Shown here: positions 52,087 through 61,466 of the stretch, piece by piece
Layout: each line of letters opens with the position of its first letter
Numbering within the stretch: the first letter of the stretch is position 1
Source of the DNA: Methylobacterium sp. GXS13
Lineage (GTDB): Bacteria > Pseudomonadota > Alphaproteobacteria > Rhizobiales > Beijerinckiaceae
Assembly: GCF_001455965.1 (NCBI RefSeq)
Contig: NZ_LKKO01000040.1
Coordinates: forward strand, 1-63,750
Direction of reading: 5' to 3'
DNA: 63,750 nucleotides
The notes under the pieces: generated by a model
What the model saw: the letters and a program-made list of their open reading frames with translations, nothing else
Database searches by the model: none
What the model was told of the DNA's origin: nothing
Made by a program: the position numbers and the translations under genes

Positions 52087-53187
52087 TCAGCGGGCCAGAT
52101 GTGCGTCCAGGAACCGGGCCATCTCGCCGAACACCGCTTTGGTCTCCGGCGCGTTCGGCGCGGCGAGGTACTGGGCGTGCGACATGCCCTCGAACAGCTG
52201 GAGATCGGCCTCGATCCCGGCAGCGCGCAACTTCCGGTGAGTGCGCACCGTGTTCGAGAGGAACAGGTCGCGGGTCCCGCTGATCAGGATCGCGGGGGGC
52301 AGGCCGGCAAAGTCGCCGTTAATCGGCGAGAGCTGCGGATCCTTCAGGTCGCGGCCGGCGGCGTAGAGCTTGGCGGCGGGCGTCAGGTAGCCGGAATAGC
52401 TCACCAGCACGTTGTCGAGCCATTCGTTGGTCCGGTACGTGTCGCCGGTCTCGGTCATGTCCGACCAGGGCGTGCCGAGACCGATCGCGGCCGGCAGGGC
52501 CAGGCCCTCCTGCTTGGCCCGCAGCATCAGCGCCAGGGTCATGCCGCCGCCCGTGGAGGTGCCGAAGACGCCCATGTTCTGCGGCTTCTGCATGGCCAGC
52601 ATCGCCTTCCAGACCGCGGTCGCATCGTCCATGGCGGCCGGGTAGGGGGCGTCGGGCGGCATGCGGTAATCGACCGAGATCACCTTGAAGCCGCCGAGCC
52701 CGGCCATCAGGATCGCCTCCAGGGTGCCGGCCTCGCCCGGATTGTAGACATAGCCGCCGCCGTGGATGTGCAGCAGCAGCCGGTTGCGGTTGGCCTCCGG
52801 GATCGTCTTCGGCTGAACCACGAACACCTTCACACCGCCGATCATTGCGGTCTCGCTGGTGACGCCAAGTTTTTCGCGCAAAGCCGGCAGGGTGGCGGCG
52901 CCGGCGGCGGCCAGCCGATCCACCAGGGCCTTCCAGCCGGCGGCATCCGGCGGGTTCGCGTTCCAGGCCGGCACCCGGTAGGGGGCCGCCACGGCATTGC
53001 GGAAATCCGGGCTGATCGTGTCGGGCACGGGGATGACCCGGCCCGGCACCGTGCGGGGTCCGGGCGCGGCATTGGCCGCCCCCATCTCGGCTTCCAGGCC
53101 TTTGAAATCGGCCCCAGGAGCCGCTTGCCCGAAGGCGGCGTGCGTGCCGAGCGCGATCAACAGCAGGGCGGGCAAGCTCAGGCGCAT
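52087..53187 (-). CDS. exported alpha/beta hydrolase, HSL-family esterase
   Basis: A 366-residue secreted esterase with signal peptide (1-21, LPALLLIALGTHAAFGQA). HSL-family motifs: HIHGGGYVYN (oxyanion hole), GTSTGGGMTLAL (nucleophile serine), SGTRDLF (Asp) and GMSHAQY (His). ATG at 53187 has GGAGGAAA upstream; the longer frame runs through a palindromic repeat and is an artefact. Natural ester substrate unknown. Confidence 0.88.
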   Translation of the reverse strand: MRLSLPALLLIALGTHAAFGQAAPGADFKGLEAEMGAANAAPGPRTVPGRVIPVPDTISPDFRNAVAAPYRVPAWNANPPDAAGWKALVDRLAAAGAATLPALREKLGVTSETAMIGGVKVFVVQPKTIPEANRNRLLLHIHGGGYVYNPGEAGTLEAILMAGLGGFKVISVDYRMPPDAPYPAAMDDATAVWKAMLAMQKPQNMGVFGTSTGGGMTLALMLRAKQEGLALPAAIGLGTPWSDMTETGDTYRTNEWLDNVLVSYSGYLTPAAKLYAAGRDLKDPQLSPINGDFAGLPPAILISGTRDLFLSNTVRTHRKLRAAGIEADLQLFEGMSHAQYLAAPNAPETKAVFGEMARFLDAHLAR

Positions 53188-53336
53188 TGGGTTTCCTCCA
53201 GCGAGCGACTTCTCGCGATGGCCTGTCGTTGCAGGCAGGGGGCGCTCGGCCGTCAAGGATACAGGGGGTGAGGGCAGGATGGGACCTGTTTTTCGTCCTA
53301 AGGTTCGGGCGTTGCACGAACCTTTGAACGCAGGAC

Positions 53337-53428
53337 CGTCATTGCGAGCGCAGCGAAGCAACCCAGTGATGCGCAACGTTCTGAGATCGCGCGTTGCCCT
53401 GGGTTGCTTCGCTACGCTCGCAATGACG
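53337..53428. repeat. 92-bp intergenic palindromic repeat, copy 2
   Basis: Same length and arm sequence as the copy at 7919-8010: begins CGTCATTGCGAGCGCAGCGA and ends in the inverted form (right arm has GCTACG in place of GCTGCG). It lies between the esterase gene and the App1-like gene. Confidence 0.9.
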
Positions 53429-53463
53429 GTGTGGGGGGGACAGCTCGCTCCCCCCAAAAAGTA

Positions 53464-54744
53464 TCACCCGGCCACCCGGGGCAGGGCGGCCGGGTGTTCC
53501 GGCTCGACCACCACGGTGGCGGGTACGCTGCCATCGCCGATGAGCGCGTCCGCCACGGCGTCGGCCGAGATCGCGGCCTCGCGCGCGGTCTCGCCGGGCT
53601 CGGCGGTGAGCCGGGCGGTCTCGCGGCGGGGCGGCGTGTCGGCGCCGGCGTGCTCGTCGGCGACGCGGGCGACCGCATCGGCGGTGATCAGACCGATCCC
53701 GGCGGCGTGCTCGGCCATGGCGACGCTGTCGGCGGCGAGGACCAGGCTGGAGCCGGCCCGCGCGACCGCCCCGGCGAGCCGGACGATCTCTTCCACCCGG
53801 GCGGCATCGTTGGACACGTTGCGGATGTAGACGGCCAGCACCCGTCCGGGATGCTCCTCGACGATCTGGGCGTAGACCTCGGGGTCGTGCTGGCCGCTGT
53901 CGCCGATCAGCACGAAGGGCAGGTCGTGATAGAGGGACAGCATGTGCCGGATCAGCGCCTGCTTGTGGTCGGTCGCCCGGCGCGGCAGCGGGTGCGTCCA
54001 GGACAGGCCCCATTCCCGCAGGAACAGCACCGGCCCCACCGGGATGCCGTGCCGCTGGAAGAACTCGGACAGCATCTCGTAGAGGCCCCAGGGCGCGCGG
54101 GAAACGTAGAGCATCGGATTGCCCTCGGCCCCGCCGGCCCCGTCATGGAGGGCACGGTACAGGGCGGCCACACCCGGAAAGGCGACCCGGCTGTCGGCAT
54201 CCTCGACGAACAGCCGCCACAGCATCTTCAGTTTGTTGGCGACGCCGGTATGCATCACCGTGTCGTCGATATCGCTGATCACGACGCAGCGGCTGTCATC
54301 GGGCGGGATGAACACCGCACCCTCGGCGGGGATCGGCGTCTCGTCCTCCAGCACAAGCTCCACCGGCGGGCCCGCCCCGGGGCGCCCGGGCAGCGCGCGC
54401 GGATGCAGATGCAGGCGGAAATAACCGTCCCGGTCGGTCTCGACCCGAGCCGCATCACCGCCGAACCGGGCCGTGATCGCGGCGCCCGCCACCGTGCGCC
54501 GGGCGATCCGCCGGCGCAGGTCGCGCCACTGCGCCCTCAACGAGTCCGGGTCCTCGCCGGGGATCCCAGGGGATTGCCGGAAGACCCGGCCGATCAGGAA
54601 GATCTCGCGGCGGGAGCCGTAGCCGCGATAGGGCTCGACCACGAGACGGCGAGGGCCCGTCCCGCCATGCCCTTGGGCGCGGCGGACGGGGCGGGTAAGG
54701 ACCCGCACCGCCTTGTTGACGCCGCGGCGAACCCGGGTAGCCAT
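53464..54744 (-). CDS. App1-family phosphatidate-phosphatase-like protein
   Basis: A 426-residue protein. The HAD-like catalytic motif DxDxT is VISDIDDTVMHTGVANK near 153, with downstream LYVSRAPWGLYEMLSEFF and FVLIGDSGQHDPEVYAQIVE (GDSGQxD motif). Matches the conserved domain of yeast App1, a Mg2+-dependent phosphatidate phosphatase, and its bacterial relatives. N-terminal basic region, C-terminal Ala-rich tail about 80 residues long. Its bacterial substrate is not known. Follows the DUF3775 gene by 23 bases on the same strand. Confidence 0.88.
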   Translation of the reverse strand: MATRVRRGVNKAVRVLTRPVRRAQGHGGTGPRRLVVEPYRGYGSRREIFLIGRVFRQSPGIPGEDPDSLRAQWRDLRRRIARRTVAGAAITARFGGDAARVETDRDGYFRLHLHPRALPGRPGAGPPVELVLEDETPIPAEGAVFIPPDDSRCVVISDIDDTVMHTGVANKLKMLWRLFVEDADSRVAFPGVAALYRALHDGAGGAEGNPMLYVSRAPWGLYEMLSEFFQRHGIPVGPVLFLREWGLSWTHPLPRRATDHKQALIRHMLSLYHDLPFVLIGDSGQHDPEVYAQIVEEHPGRVLAVYIRNVSNDAARVEEIVRLAGAVARAGSSLVLAADSVAMAEHAAGIGLITADAVARVADEHAGADTPPRRETARLTAEPGETAREAAISADAVADALIGDGSVPATVVVEPEHPAALPRVAG

Positions 54745-54767
54745 ACCGCTGGTCTCCGGTCTGCGCG

Positions 54768-55166
54768 TCAGGCTTGGGGCAATTCGGGGGTCAGCCCCAT
54801 CGCGTCGAGGCCCTCCTCCAGCAAGTCGCCGGCATCCGGCGCGCCCAGCAACTCCTTCACGGCGCCTTCACCGACGGCTTCGCGCTCGCGGGCGAAGCGG
54901 ACCGCATCGCCCCACTCCTCCGGCTCCATGTCGCCGCGGCCGATATAGAACAGGGCCAGGAGTTCGGCCCGGGCATCGTCGTCGAGCCCGGCGATGGCGC
55001 CGCGCACCTCGGATTCGGTGGCGTCATCGGTGCCCGAGATCAGGACGTCGGTGGAGCCGTCGTCGATCGGGTTCGACCCCGAATCCGGATCGGTGTTGCC
55101 TTCCTTCACCTCGATGGCACGCAGCCGCAGAACGAGGTCGGTGACGGTCTCGACGGCGATATCCAT
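54768..55166 (-). CDS. DUF3775 family protein
   Basis: A 132-residue acidic protein with the DUF3775 core (AIAGLDDDARAELLALFYIG and EEWGDAVRFA). Function unknown. It starts an apparent two-gene unit with the App1-like gene. Confidence 0.8.
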   Translation of the reverse strand: MDIAVETVTDLVLRLRAIEVKEGNTDPDSGSNPIDDGSTDVLISGTDDATESEVRGAIAGLDDDARAELLALFYIGRGDMEPEEWGDAVRFAREREAVGEGAVKELLGAPDAGDLLEEGLDAMGLTPELPQA

Positions 55167-55371
55167 GCTCTGATCTCCGGACGCTGACTGGGTCGGACGT
55201 TTCCGCCCTCAAGCGGCGACAACGGGCGAGCGGCCCCCGGGTTCGCCTTGCCGAACGCGACGGGCGCGCACGTTGCCCGGTATGCGTGGTCCGCGCCACT
55301 TCCCGGTTGCCGGACCATAGGCTAGAGGCTGCCGAACCTTCCGAACAACCGGATCGACAGCGGCGATAGAC

Positions 55372-56931
55372 GTGACATCTTTGAACGCCGCCGCAACGAC
55401 GCCTGTCGATACCGTCGATTGTCAGTCTAAGTGCCCCGACCAGCCCCGGCGCCCACCCGTGCCGGTCGCGGCGCTGCTCGGCGCCTTCGCGCTCGGCATC
55501 GTCGCAGCACCGGCTCCGGTCTCCGCCCGGGCCGCCAGCGCCGAGGCCAGCGCGCCAAGCTGCTACGTCACCGGGGGCGGCGGCCTGGAAATCTGCCGCG
55601 ACGGCGCCGAGGCCGAGGGCGTGCTGATCGCGCCGGCGCCCTGCGCGTTCGTCCGTGGCGTGCAGATCCTGCGGCTGCCGCGGGCCGAGGCGCCGGGGCC
55701 GCTGCAGATGATCTTCCAGGGCCAGAGCCCGCTCTCATCACGTCGCCGGGACGAGCCCTGCCCGGAGCGGCGCGCCACCGACAGCCGCGACGCCGGGTCG
55801 CTGCGCACGGGCCGCAGCCCGGAGGCGCTGGCCACGACGCTACCGCCCTCGGCCGATCGCTTCTCGGTCGATCTCCCGGAGGAGCGCGCGGCCAAGCGCG
55901 GCGCGTCCGAGCCGGCCGCCGAGGGCATCGGGCCCCGCGACCCGATCGCGGTCTCGGGCCGCGACTGGGCCGGTGAAGCCTACAGCTACGTCTTCCTGCT
56001 TGGTCAGGAGCGGGTCGGCGGGAACACCGACCCGGACGCGGAGCCGACCGGCGGACGGCGGGGTCGCCACCGGGCCGAGCGGGATGAGCCCGCGGCGCAG
56101 CCGGCGGATATACGGCGCCGGGTGCAGATCGCGGCCCGCACCGTCGACTTCCAGACCTTCGAGATCCGCACACGCACTTCGGACGGATACGGGCTCACCT
56201 GGACGCCGTTCACCCCCGGCGGCCGCGGGACGCCGCCCAACCCCGCTCCGGTGGTCGACGAATCCGGCAAGCCGGTCGCCTCGTCCTGCCCGGCCCCGGC
56301 CTTCGAGACCCACGGACTTGCCGGTTCGATCAGCATCGTCGACCGGACCTACCACTACGTCTACACCGACGTCCTGCCCGAGGATTGCGGCCTCGCCCCG
56401 GAGAAGCGCCGCACCGCCCTTTACCTGCGCACGTCGAAGGACCTGTCGGCCTCGAAAGTCTGGTCGGCGGCCAAGCAGCTCGCCGCACCGCTGCCGCCCG
56501 GGAGCCTGGTGCGGGTGGCGCGGGCCAAGGGCATGCAGCGCTGGGCGGTGTCCTATACCTGCCAGCGGCCGGCCAACGCCCCGGGCGGCCCGGTGGCGGA
56601 TATCTGCCTGCAATACACCCCCGACCTGAATCTCGACGGGATCGGGGCGCTCACCCTCTACGCCGACCCGGTGGAGGCGGGCCGCTCGCCGGCCTATCTC
56701 GGACTCCGCTCGGGCGGCGACGGCAGCGGCCGGTTCGACCGGAGCGCGCACTTCTGGATGACCGATGCGCAGGGCAACCTCGACACCCCGTCGATCTATC
56801 CGGGCAAGGCCGGGTACCTGACCTGGCTCGACCGGCTGGCGCCGACGGCCTCCGGGCGCGACACCTCGAGCCTCTACGGGCGGCCGGTCTACTGGGCGAC
56901 GTGGACGGTGCGTCGGATCGGCGCGCAATAA
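55372..56931 (+). CDS. large exported protein of unknown function
   Basis: A 519-residue protein with a hydrophobic signal segment at about 33-54 (AALLGAFALGIVAAPAPVSA) and seven or more mature cysteines. Mature segments such as RTYHYVYTDVLPEDCGLAPE, ALYLRTSKDLSASKVWSAAK and GKAGYLTWLDRLAPTASGRD TSSLYGRPVYW look like a beta-propeller or glycoside-hydrolase-43-like periplasmic protein, but I cannot assign a family. GTG start at 55372; the signal begins well inside, so an internal start is possible. Confidence 0.65.
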   Translation: MTSLNAAATTPVDTVDCQSKCPDQPRRPPVPVAALLGAFALGIVAAPAPVSARAASAEASAPSCYVTGGGGLEICRDGAEAEGVLIAPAPCAFVRGVQILRLPRAEAPGPLQMIFQGQSPLSSRRRDEPCPERRATDSRDAGSLRTGRSPEALATTLPPSADRFSVDLPEERAAKRGASEPAAEGIGPRDPIAVSGRDWAGEAYSYVFLLGQERVGGNTDPDAEPTGGRRGRHRAERDEPAAQPADIRRRVQIAARTVDFQTFEIRTRTSDGYGLTWTPFTPGGRGTPPNPAPVVDESGKPVASSCPAPAFETHGLAGSISIVDRTYHYVYTDVLPEDCGLAPEKRRTALYLRTSKDLSASKVWSAAKQLAAPLPPGSLVRVARAKGMQRWAVSYTCQRPANAPGGPVADICLQYTPDLNLDGIGALTLYADPVEAGRSPAYLGLRSGGDGSGRFDRSAHFWMTDAQGNLDTPSIYPGKAGYLTWLDRLAPTASGRDTSSLYGRPVYWATWTVRRIGAQ

Positions 56932-56991
56932 CCCGCACGAGACGCTATATGGGCGGCCTCCCCGCCGCCTGAGTCGCGCGTCTTGGAACCG

Positions 56992-58314
56992 ATGGACACC
57001 CATATCGACCTGTGGTTCGCCGCGAGCATCGTGGTGATCTCGCTGCTGCTCTCGGCCTTTTTCGCGGGTGCCGAGACCGCCTTCACCGCCGCGTCCCGGG
57101 CGCGGATGCACGCCCTCGAGCAGGCGGGCGATCCACGGGCGGCGATCGTGAACCGCATCCTGGCGATCCGCGAGCGCTTCATCGGCGCGATGCTGATCGG
57201 CTACAACATCGTGGCGATCGGCGCCTCGGCCTTCACCACCAGCGTGCTCACCGCGCTGTTCGGCAAGAGCGGCGTGATCTACGCCACCGTCGGCATGTCG
57301 GTGCTGGTCATCGTCTTCGCCGAGGTGCTGCCGAAGACGCTGGCCATCTCCAAGCCCGACAAGGCAGCCCTGCTCACCGCCCGGCCGGTGGCCTTCGCGG
57401 TCGCCATCATGGGTCCGGCCGCGATCGCCATCGAGCACCTCGTGCGGCTGATGCTGAAGCCGTTCGGCGTCACCATCGGCGAGCACCAGTCGATCCTCAC
57501 CGCCTCCGAGGAGTTGCGCGGGCAGGTGGCGCTGATGCACCGGGAGGGCGGCGTCGCCAAGGCCGAGCGCGACATGCTCGGCGGCCTGCTCGACCTGTCG
57601 AACCTGTCGGTCTCGGACGTTATGGTCCACCGCACCAAGATGCGGGCGATCGACGCCGACCAGCCCTCCGAGGACATCGTCCGGGCGGTGCTGGCCTCGC
57701 CCTATACCCGCATGCCCCTGTGGCGCGGCACGCCTGAGAACATCGTCGGCGTGCTCCACGCCAAGGACCTGCTGCGGGCGCTCGACGCCGCGGGCGGCGA
57801 CGCCTCGGGGCTGAAGGTCGAGGCCCTGGCGCTGGAGACCTGGTTCGTGCCGGGTACCACGTCCCTGCGCGCCCAGCTCAAGGCGTTCCTCACCAAGAAG
57901 ACCCACTTCGCCCTGGTGGTCGACGAGTACGGCGAGGTGATGGGCCTCGTGACCCTGGAGGACATCCTCGAGGAGATCGTCGGCGAGATCGCCGACGAGC
58001 ACGACGTGACGGTCTCCGGCGTGCGCCCGCAGGGCGACGGCTCGGTCAATGTCGACGGCGGCGTGCCGATCCGCGATCTTAACCGCGCCATGGACTGGAA
58101 CCTGCCCGACGACGAGGCCACCACCATCGCGGGCCTGGTCATCCACGAGGCCCGGACCATCCCCGACCAGGGCACGGCCTTCAACTTCCACGGCTTCCGG
58201 TTCCAGGTGATCCGCAAGGCCAAGAACCGGATCACCACCCTGCGGATCACGCCGCTGACCACGACCGGCCTGCAGACCACCGCGCAGGCGGAGGCGCAGC
58301 GCGACCCGGTGTGA
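56992..58314 (+). CDS. CorC/HlyC-type CBS-domain membrane protein
   Basis: A 440-residue hemolysin-family (CNNM) protein: N-terminal CNNM transmembrane domain with four helices (about 10-200), two CBS domains (VSDVMVHRTKMRAIDADQPS ... and TTSLRAQLKAFLTKKTHFAL) and the C-terminal CorC_HlyC domain (DGGVPIRDLNRAMDWNLPDD). Such proteins are implicated in Mg2+ or Co2+ efflux. ATG at 56992 is preferred over a TTG three codons earlier. Confidence 0.92.
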   Translation: MDTHIDLWFAASIVVISLLLSAFFAGAETAFTAASRARMHALEQAGDPRAAIVNRILAIRERFIGAMLIGYNIVAIGASAFTTSVLTALFGKSGVIYATVGMSVLVIVFAEVLPKTLAISKPDKAALLTARPVAFAVAIMGPAAIAIEHLVRLMLKPFGVTIGEHQSILTASEELRGQVALMHREGGVAKAERDMLGGLLDLSNLSVSDVMVHRTKMRAIDADQPSEDIVRAVLASPYTRMPLWRGTPENIVGVLHAKDLLRALDAAGGDASGLKVEALALETWFVPGTTSLRAQLKAFLTKKTHFALVVDEYGEVMGLVTLEDILEEIVGEIADEHDVTVSGVRPQGDGSVNVDGGVPIRDLNRAMDWNLPDDEATTIAGLVIHEARTIPDQGTAFNFHGFRFQVIRKAKNRITTLRITPLTTTGLQTTAQAEAQRDPV

Positions 58315-58335
58315 GCCGGGCCGCGCCGGGTCTCC

Positions 58336-59724
58336 TCAGGCCGGCAGCGCCTCCAGCCCCTCGGCGCGGATCCAGTCGCGGGTGCGGTCGAGCGCCCGGC
58401 CCAGCCGATCGAACAGCGCGTCGATCTCGTCGGGGGTGATGATCAGCGGCGGGCAGACGGCGACGCGGTCGCCGGCCAGCGACCGCACGATCAGGCCCTC
58501 GCCTTGCGCGAAGGCGACGCAGCGGGCGGCGACGCCGGCCTTCGGGTCGTACTGGCGCTTGCTGGCCTTGTCGGCGACGATCTCCAGCCCGCCGATCAAC
58601 CCGATGCCGCCGGCCTCGCCGACGATGTCGTGGTCGGCCAGCGCCGCGAGCCGGCGCTGGAAATGCGGCGCCTTCTCGGCCGCGCCCTCGATCACCTGGT
58701 CACGCCGGTAGATCTCGATCGCCTTCAGGGCCACCGCGGCCGCCACCGGGTGACCGGAATAGGTGGTCCCGTGCCCGAAGGTCCCGAGCTTCTCGCTCTG
58801 GCCGATCATCGCCTGGTAGAGCGGCTCGTCGATGCTGACGCCGCCGAGCGGCATGTAGGCCGAGGTCAGCGCCTTGGCGAAGGAGATCGAGTCCGGCCGG
58901 ATCCCCAGCGCTTCGCTGCCGAACCAGGTGCCGAGCCGGCCGAAGCCGCAGATCACCTCGTCGGCGATCAGCCGGACCTCGTACTTCGCCAGCACCGCCT
59001 GGATCGCGGCGAAGTAGCCGCGCGGCGGCACGATCGCCCCGCCGGCGCCCATCACCGGCTCGGCGATGAAGGCCGCCACCGTCTCCGGCCCCTCGCGCAG
59101 GATCGTCTCTTCCAGTTCGGCAGCGAGGCGGGCCGAATAGGCCTCCTCGGTCTCGCCGGGCTCGGCGCCGCGATAGAAATGCGGGCAGGACACGTGCAGG
59201 AAACCCGGCAGCGGCAGGTCCCAGTCGGCGTGGTTGGCCGTCAGGCCAGTCATCGAGGCGCTGGCCACGGTGACGCCGTGATAGCCCTTCTGCCGCGCGA
59301 TGATCTTCTTCTTGTTCGGCCGGCCCAGCGCGTTGTTGTAGTACCAGGTCAGCTTGACCTGCGTGTCGTTCGCCTCGGATCCGGACGATGTAAAAAAAAT
59401 CTTCGAGGTCGGGACCGGCATCAGCTCCTTGAGCGTCTCGGCCAGCTCGATCCCGGGATCGTGGCTGCGGCCGGAGAACAGGTGCGTGAAGGGCAGCCGG
59501 CCCATCTGGACCCGGGCGGCCTCGACCAGTTCCGCGTTCGAGTAGCCGAGCGCCGTGCACCACAGGCCCGACATGCCCTCGATGTAGGATCGGCCCTCCG
59601 TGTCGTAGACGTGGACGCCGTCGCCGCGCTCCAGCACCAGCGGGCCGGTATGCCGGTGGGTCGACAGGTTGGTGTAGGGGTGGAGCAGGGTTTCGACGTC
59701 GCGGGTCGCGAGATTCGAGAGCAT
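58336..59724 (-). CDS. class III PLP-dependent aminotransferase
   Basis: A 462-residue omega-aminotransferase. SSGSEANDTQVKLTWYYNNA (cofactor phosphate), AFIAEPVMGAGGAIVPP, LIADEVICGFGRLGTWFG (with the Asp that binds PLP nitrogen) and SISFAKALTSAYMPLGGV with the PLP lysine. This group moves amino groups between omega-amino acids, putrescine-type amines or beta-alanine and pyruvate. ATG at 59724 has GAGGA upstream. Convergent with the CorC gene; substrate not defined by neighbours. Confidence 0.9.
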   Translation of the reverse strand: MLSNLATRDVETLLHPYTNLSTHRHTGPLVLERGDGVHVYDTEGRSYIEGMSGLWCTALGYSNAELVEAARVQMGRLPFTHLFSGRSHDPGIELAETLKELMPVPTSKIFFTSSGSEANDTQVKLTWYYNNALGRPNKKKIIARQKGYHGVTVASASMTGLTANHADWDLPLPGFLHVSCPHFYRGAEPGETEEAYSARLAAELEETILREGPETVAAFIAEPVMGAGGAIVPPRGYFAAIQAVLAKYEVRLIADEVICGFGRLGTWFGSEALGIRPDSISFAKALTSAYMPLGGVSIDEPLYQAMIGQSEKLGTFGHGTTYSGHPVAAAVALKAIEIYRRDQVIEGAAEKAPHFQRRLAALADHDIVGEAGGIGLIGGLEIVADKASKRQYDPKAGVAARCVAFAQGEGLIVRSLAGDRVAVCPPLIITPDEIDALFDRLGRALDRTRDWIRAEGLEALPA

Positions 59725-59857
59725 CGTTCGCACCGTCCTCATGCCCAGGGGATCCGCCACACTACCGACCCGATGCCCGTGCAGGTAGTCCCGCGGCCCT
59801 GCGCCCGGCCGTTACCGGATGCATGCCCCCGTGTTTGACCCGCGCGACGCACGATCC

Positions 59858-60418
59858 ATGCTCAATTCCGGTCCCTCGCCCGTCCTGGCGCCCGAAGCCT
59901 TCGTGGCGCAGCCGGCCCCCGGGCGCGCCTGCGGCGCCTGCACCCTGTGCTGCAAGGTCTACGACGTGCCGGCGGTGGAGAGCGTGGCGGGCCAGTGGTG
60001 CCGTCACACCAAGGCCGGCCAGGGCTGCGCGATCCACGCCACGCGCCCCGACCATTGCCGGGCGTTCCATTGCCTCTGGATGACCGAGAGCTGGCTCGGT
60101 CCGGAATGGAAGCCCGACCGCGCCAAGATGGTGCTCACCCTCGACCCGCTCTCGCGCAACATGAACGTTCAGGTCGATCCCGGTCAGGCGAATGTCTGGC
60201 GCCGGGAGCCCTATTACGGCCAGCTCAAGCGCTGGGCGGTGGCCTCGGTGCCGCTGCGCCGCCACGTGCTGGTGCACGTCAACAAGACCACGACGGTGGT
60301 CCTACCCGATCGGGACGTCAGTCTCGGGGTGGTCGGGCCGGACGAGCGGATCGTCTCCCACGACCGGATGACCCCGCAGGGTCCGAGCTTCGACGTGCAG
60401 AAGGTCAAAGCCGCGTAA
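59858..60418 (+). CDS. YkgJ-family cysteine-cluster protein
   Basis: A 186-residue protein. Cysteine-rich zinc or iron-sulfur-type cluster at ACGACTLCCKVYDVP, WCRHTKAGQGCAIHATRPDH CRAFHCLWM (seven or more Cys with the YkgJ spacing). Family function unknown; likely metal binding. Start is ambiguous between ATG 59819 and 59858; I prefer the latter, where homologues of this type begin. Confidence 0.8.
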   Translation: MLNSGPSPVLAPEAFVAQPAPGRACGACTLCCKVYDVPAVESVAGQWCRHTKAGQGCAIHATRPDHCRAFHCLWMTESWLGPEWKPDRAKMVLTLDPLSRNMNVQVDPGQANVWRREPYYGQLKRWAVASVPLRRHVLVHVNKTTTVVLPDRDVSLGVVGPDERIVSHDRMTPQGPSFDVQKVKAA

Positions 60419-60458
60419 GGGCCTTGCAGCCTCCAGAGGTTTGCCCGACTGATCGGGT

Positions 60459-60953
60459 ATGACGACGATTCACGATCTCACCGTTCCCGCGGCGGACGGG
60501 AGTCCGTACCCCCTCGCGCAGCATCGCGGCGAGGTGCTGCTCATCGTCAACACCGCCTCGCGCTGCGGCTTCACCCCGCAATATGCCGGGCTGGAGGCGT
60601 TGTGGCGGGCGCATCGGGACCAGGGCCTGACGGTGCTGGGGTTTCCCTGCAACCAGTTCGGCGCCCAGGAGCCGGGAGACGCCGCCGAGATCGCGCGCTT
60701 CTGCTCGCTCACCTACGACGTCAGCTTCCCGGTGCTGGGCAAGGTGGCGGTGAACGGCCCGGAGGCTGAGCCCTTGTTCGACCACCTGAAACAGGCGCGC
60801 TCAGGTCTGTTCGGCACCACGGCGATCAAGTGGAATTTCACGAAGTTTTTGGTCGGCCGGAACGGCCAGGTGATCGCCCGGTTCGCACCATCGGCGAAGC
60901 CCGCCTCGCTGGAGGGGAAGGTGCGGGAGGCGCTCGCCCAGCCGGTGGGGTAA
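60459..60953 (+). CDS. glutathione peroxidase (BtuE-like)
   Basis: A 164-residue peroxidase. The catalytic cysteine C36 is in IVNTASRCGFTPQYAGLE, the tetrad glutamine in FPCNQFGAQEPG and the Trp/Asn pair in IKWNFTKFL. In this group the donor is often thioredoxin rather than glutathione. No selenocysteine; cysteine codon is normal. Length matches the family. Confidence 0.93.
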   Translation: MTTIHDLTVPAADGSPYPLAQHRGEVLLIVNTASRCGFTPQYAGLEALWRAHRDQGLTVLGFPCNQFGAQEPGDAAEIARFCSLTYDVSFPVLGKVAVNGPEAEPLFDHLKQARSGLFGTTAIKWNFTKFLVGRNGQVIARFAPSAKPASLEGKVREALAQPVG

Positions 60954-60974
60954 GCGGTCGGCGCGAGGAACGCC

Positions 60975-61008
60975 GCCGGCATTGCGAGCGCAGCGAAGCA
61001 ATGCCGGC
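60975..61008 (+). terminator. hairpin after glutathione peroxidase gene, built on a repeat half-site
   Basis: GCCGGCATTGC at 60975-60985 pairs perfectly with GCAATGCCGGC at 60998-61008 across a 12-base loop, 20 bases after the gpx stop. The loop and inner stem (ATTGCGAGCGCAGCGAAGCAA) are the same core as the left arm of the 92-bp palindromic repeat, so this looks like a half element that could act as a terminator. No T-run. Confidence 0.55.
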
Positions 61009-61029
61009 AGTGAAAGGTCGGACCGCGCC

Positions 61030-61335
61030 TCAAACCGGATCGAGATCGGCCTCCGCGAGCCGGCGCGGCTCCGCCGCCAGCCGCAGCAGGCTGCGCAGCG
61101 GCGCAATCCGCGACGGGCGCATCGCGTCGCGCAGGATGCCGACCAGGAACCGGGCCTCGGCGATCTTGGCCAGGGTCGAATCCGTGGCGCCCGCGATCAG
61201 CGCCCGCCGCTCCAGCCGCAAGAGGGCCGCGAACAAAGCCTCGCGCGCTACCGCGTCGTCGGAAGACTGTTTGCTGGCAAGGAGCGCGGCCAATTCGTCT
61301 TCGAAGCGACTGTCACGGCAAGGATCGGCGCGCAT
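61030..61335 (-). CDS. hypothetical helical protein
   Basis: A 101-residue helix-rich protein (EDELAALLASKQSSDDAVAR EALFAALLRLERRALIAG). No family recognised; codon use fits the genome. Weak evidence, but it is the only good frame in this interval. Confidence 0.45.
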   Translation of the reverse strand: MRADPCRDSRFEDELAALLASKQSSDDAVAREALFAALLRLERRALIAGATDSTLAKIAEARFLVGILRDAMRPSRIAPLRSLLRLAAEPRRLAEADLDPV

Positions 61336-61466
61336 GGATGATCCGACGACTAGAATAGCCGGACCCTAAGTCAATCCTCACGGCCTGTCAGCCGGCTATA
61401 CGGCCTCGCGGCAGCGAATTCGGGCATGTTGCGCAAGTGCATCTGCGCAATCCACCCAGCTCCCGA

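Noticed and set aside
53337..53457. Start of a longer esterase frame reading through a palindromic repeat
   Set aside because: The translated repeat gives the stereotyped RCARNDG and SVAKQPR strings that arise in many unrelated places. The esterase starts at 53187 after a good ribosome binding site.
55840..58191. 783-codon minus-strand frame, one of the longest in the window
   Set aside because: Antisense to the 519-residue exported protein and the CorC-like gene. His/Asp/Arg-rich with no recognisable domain.
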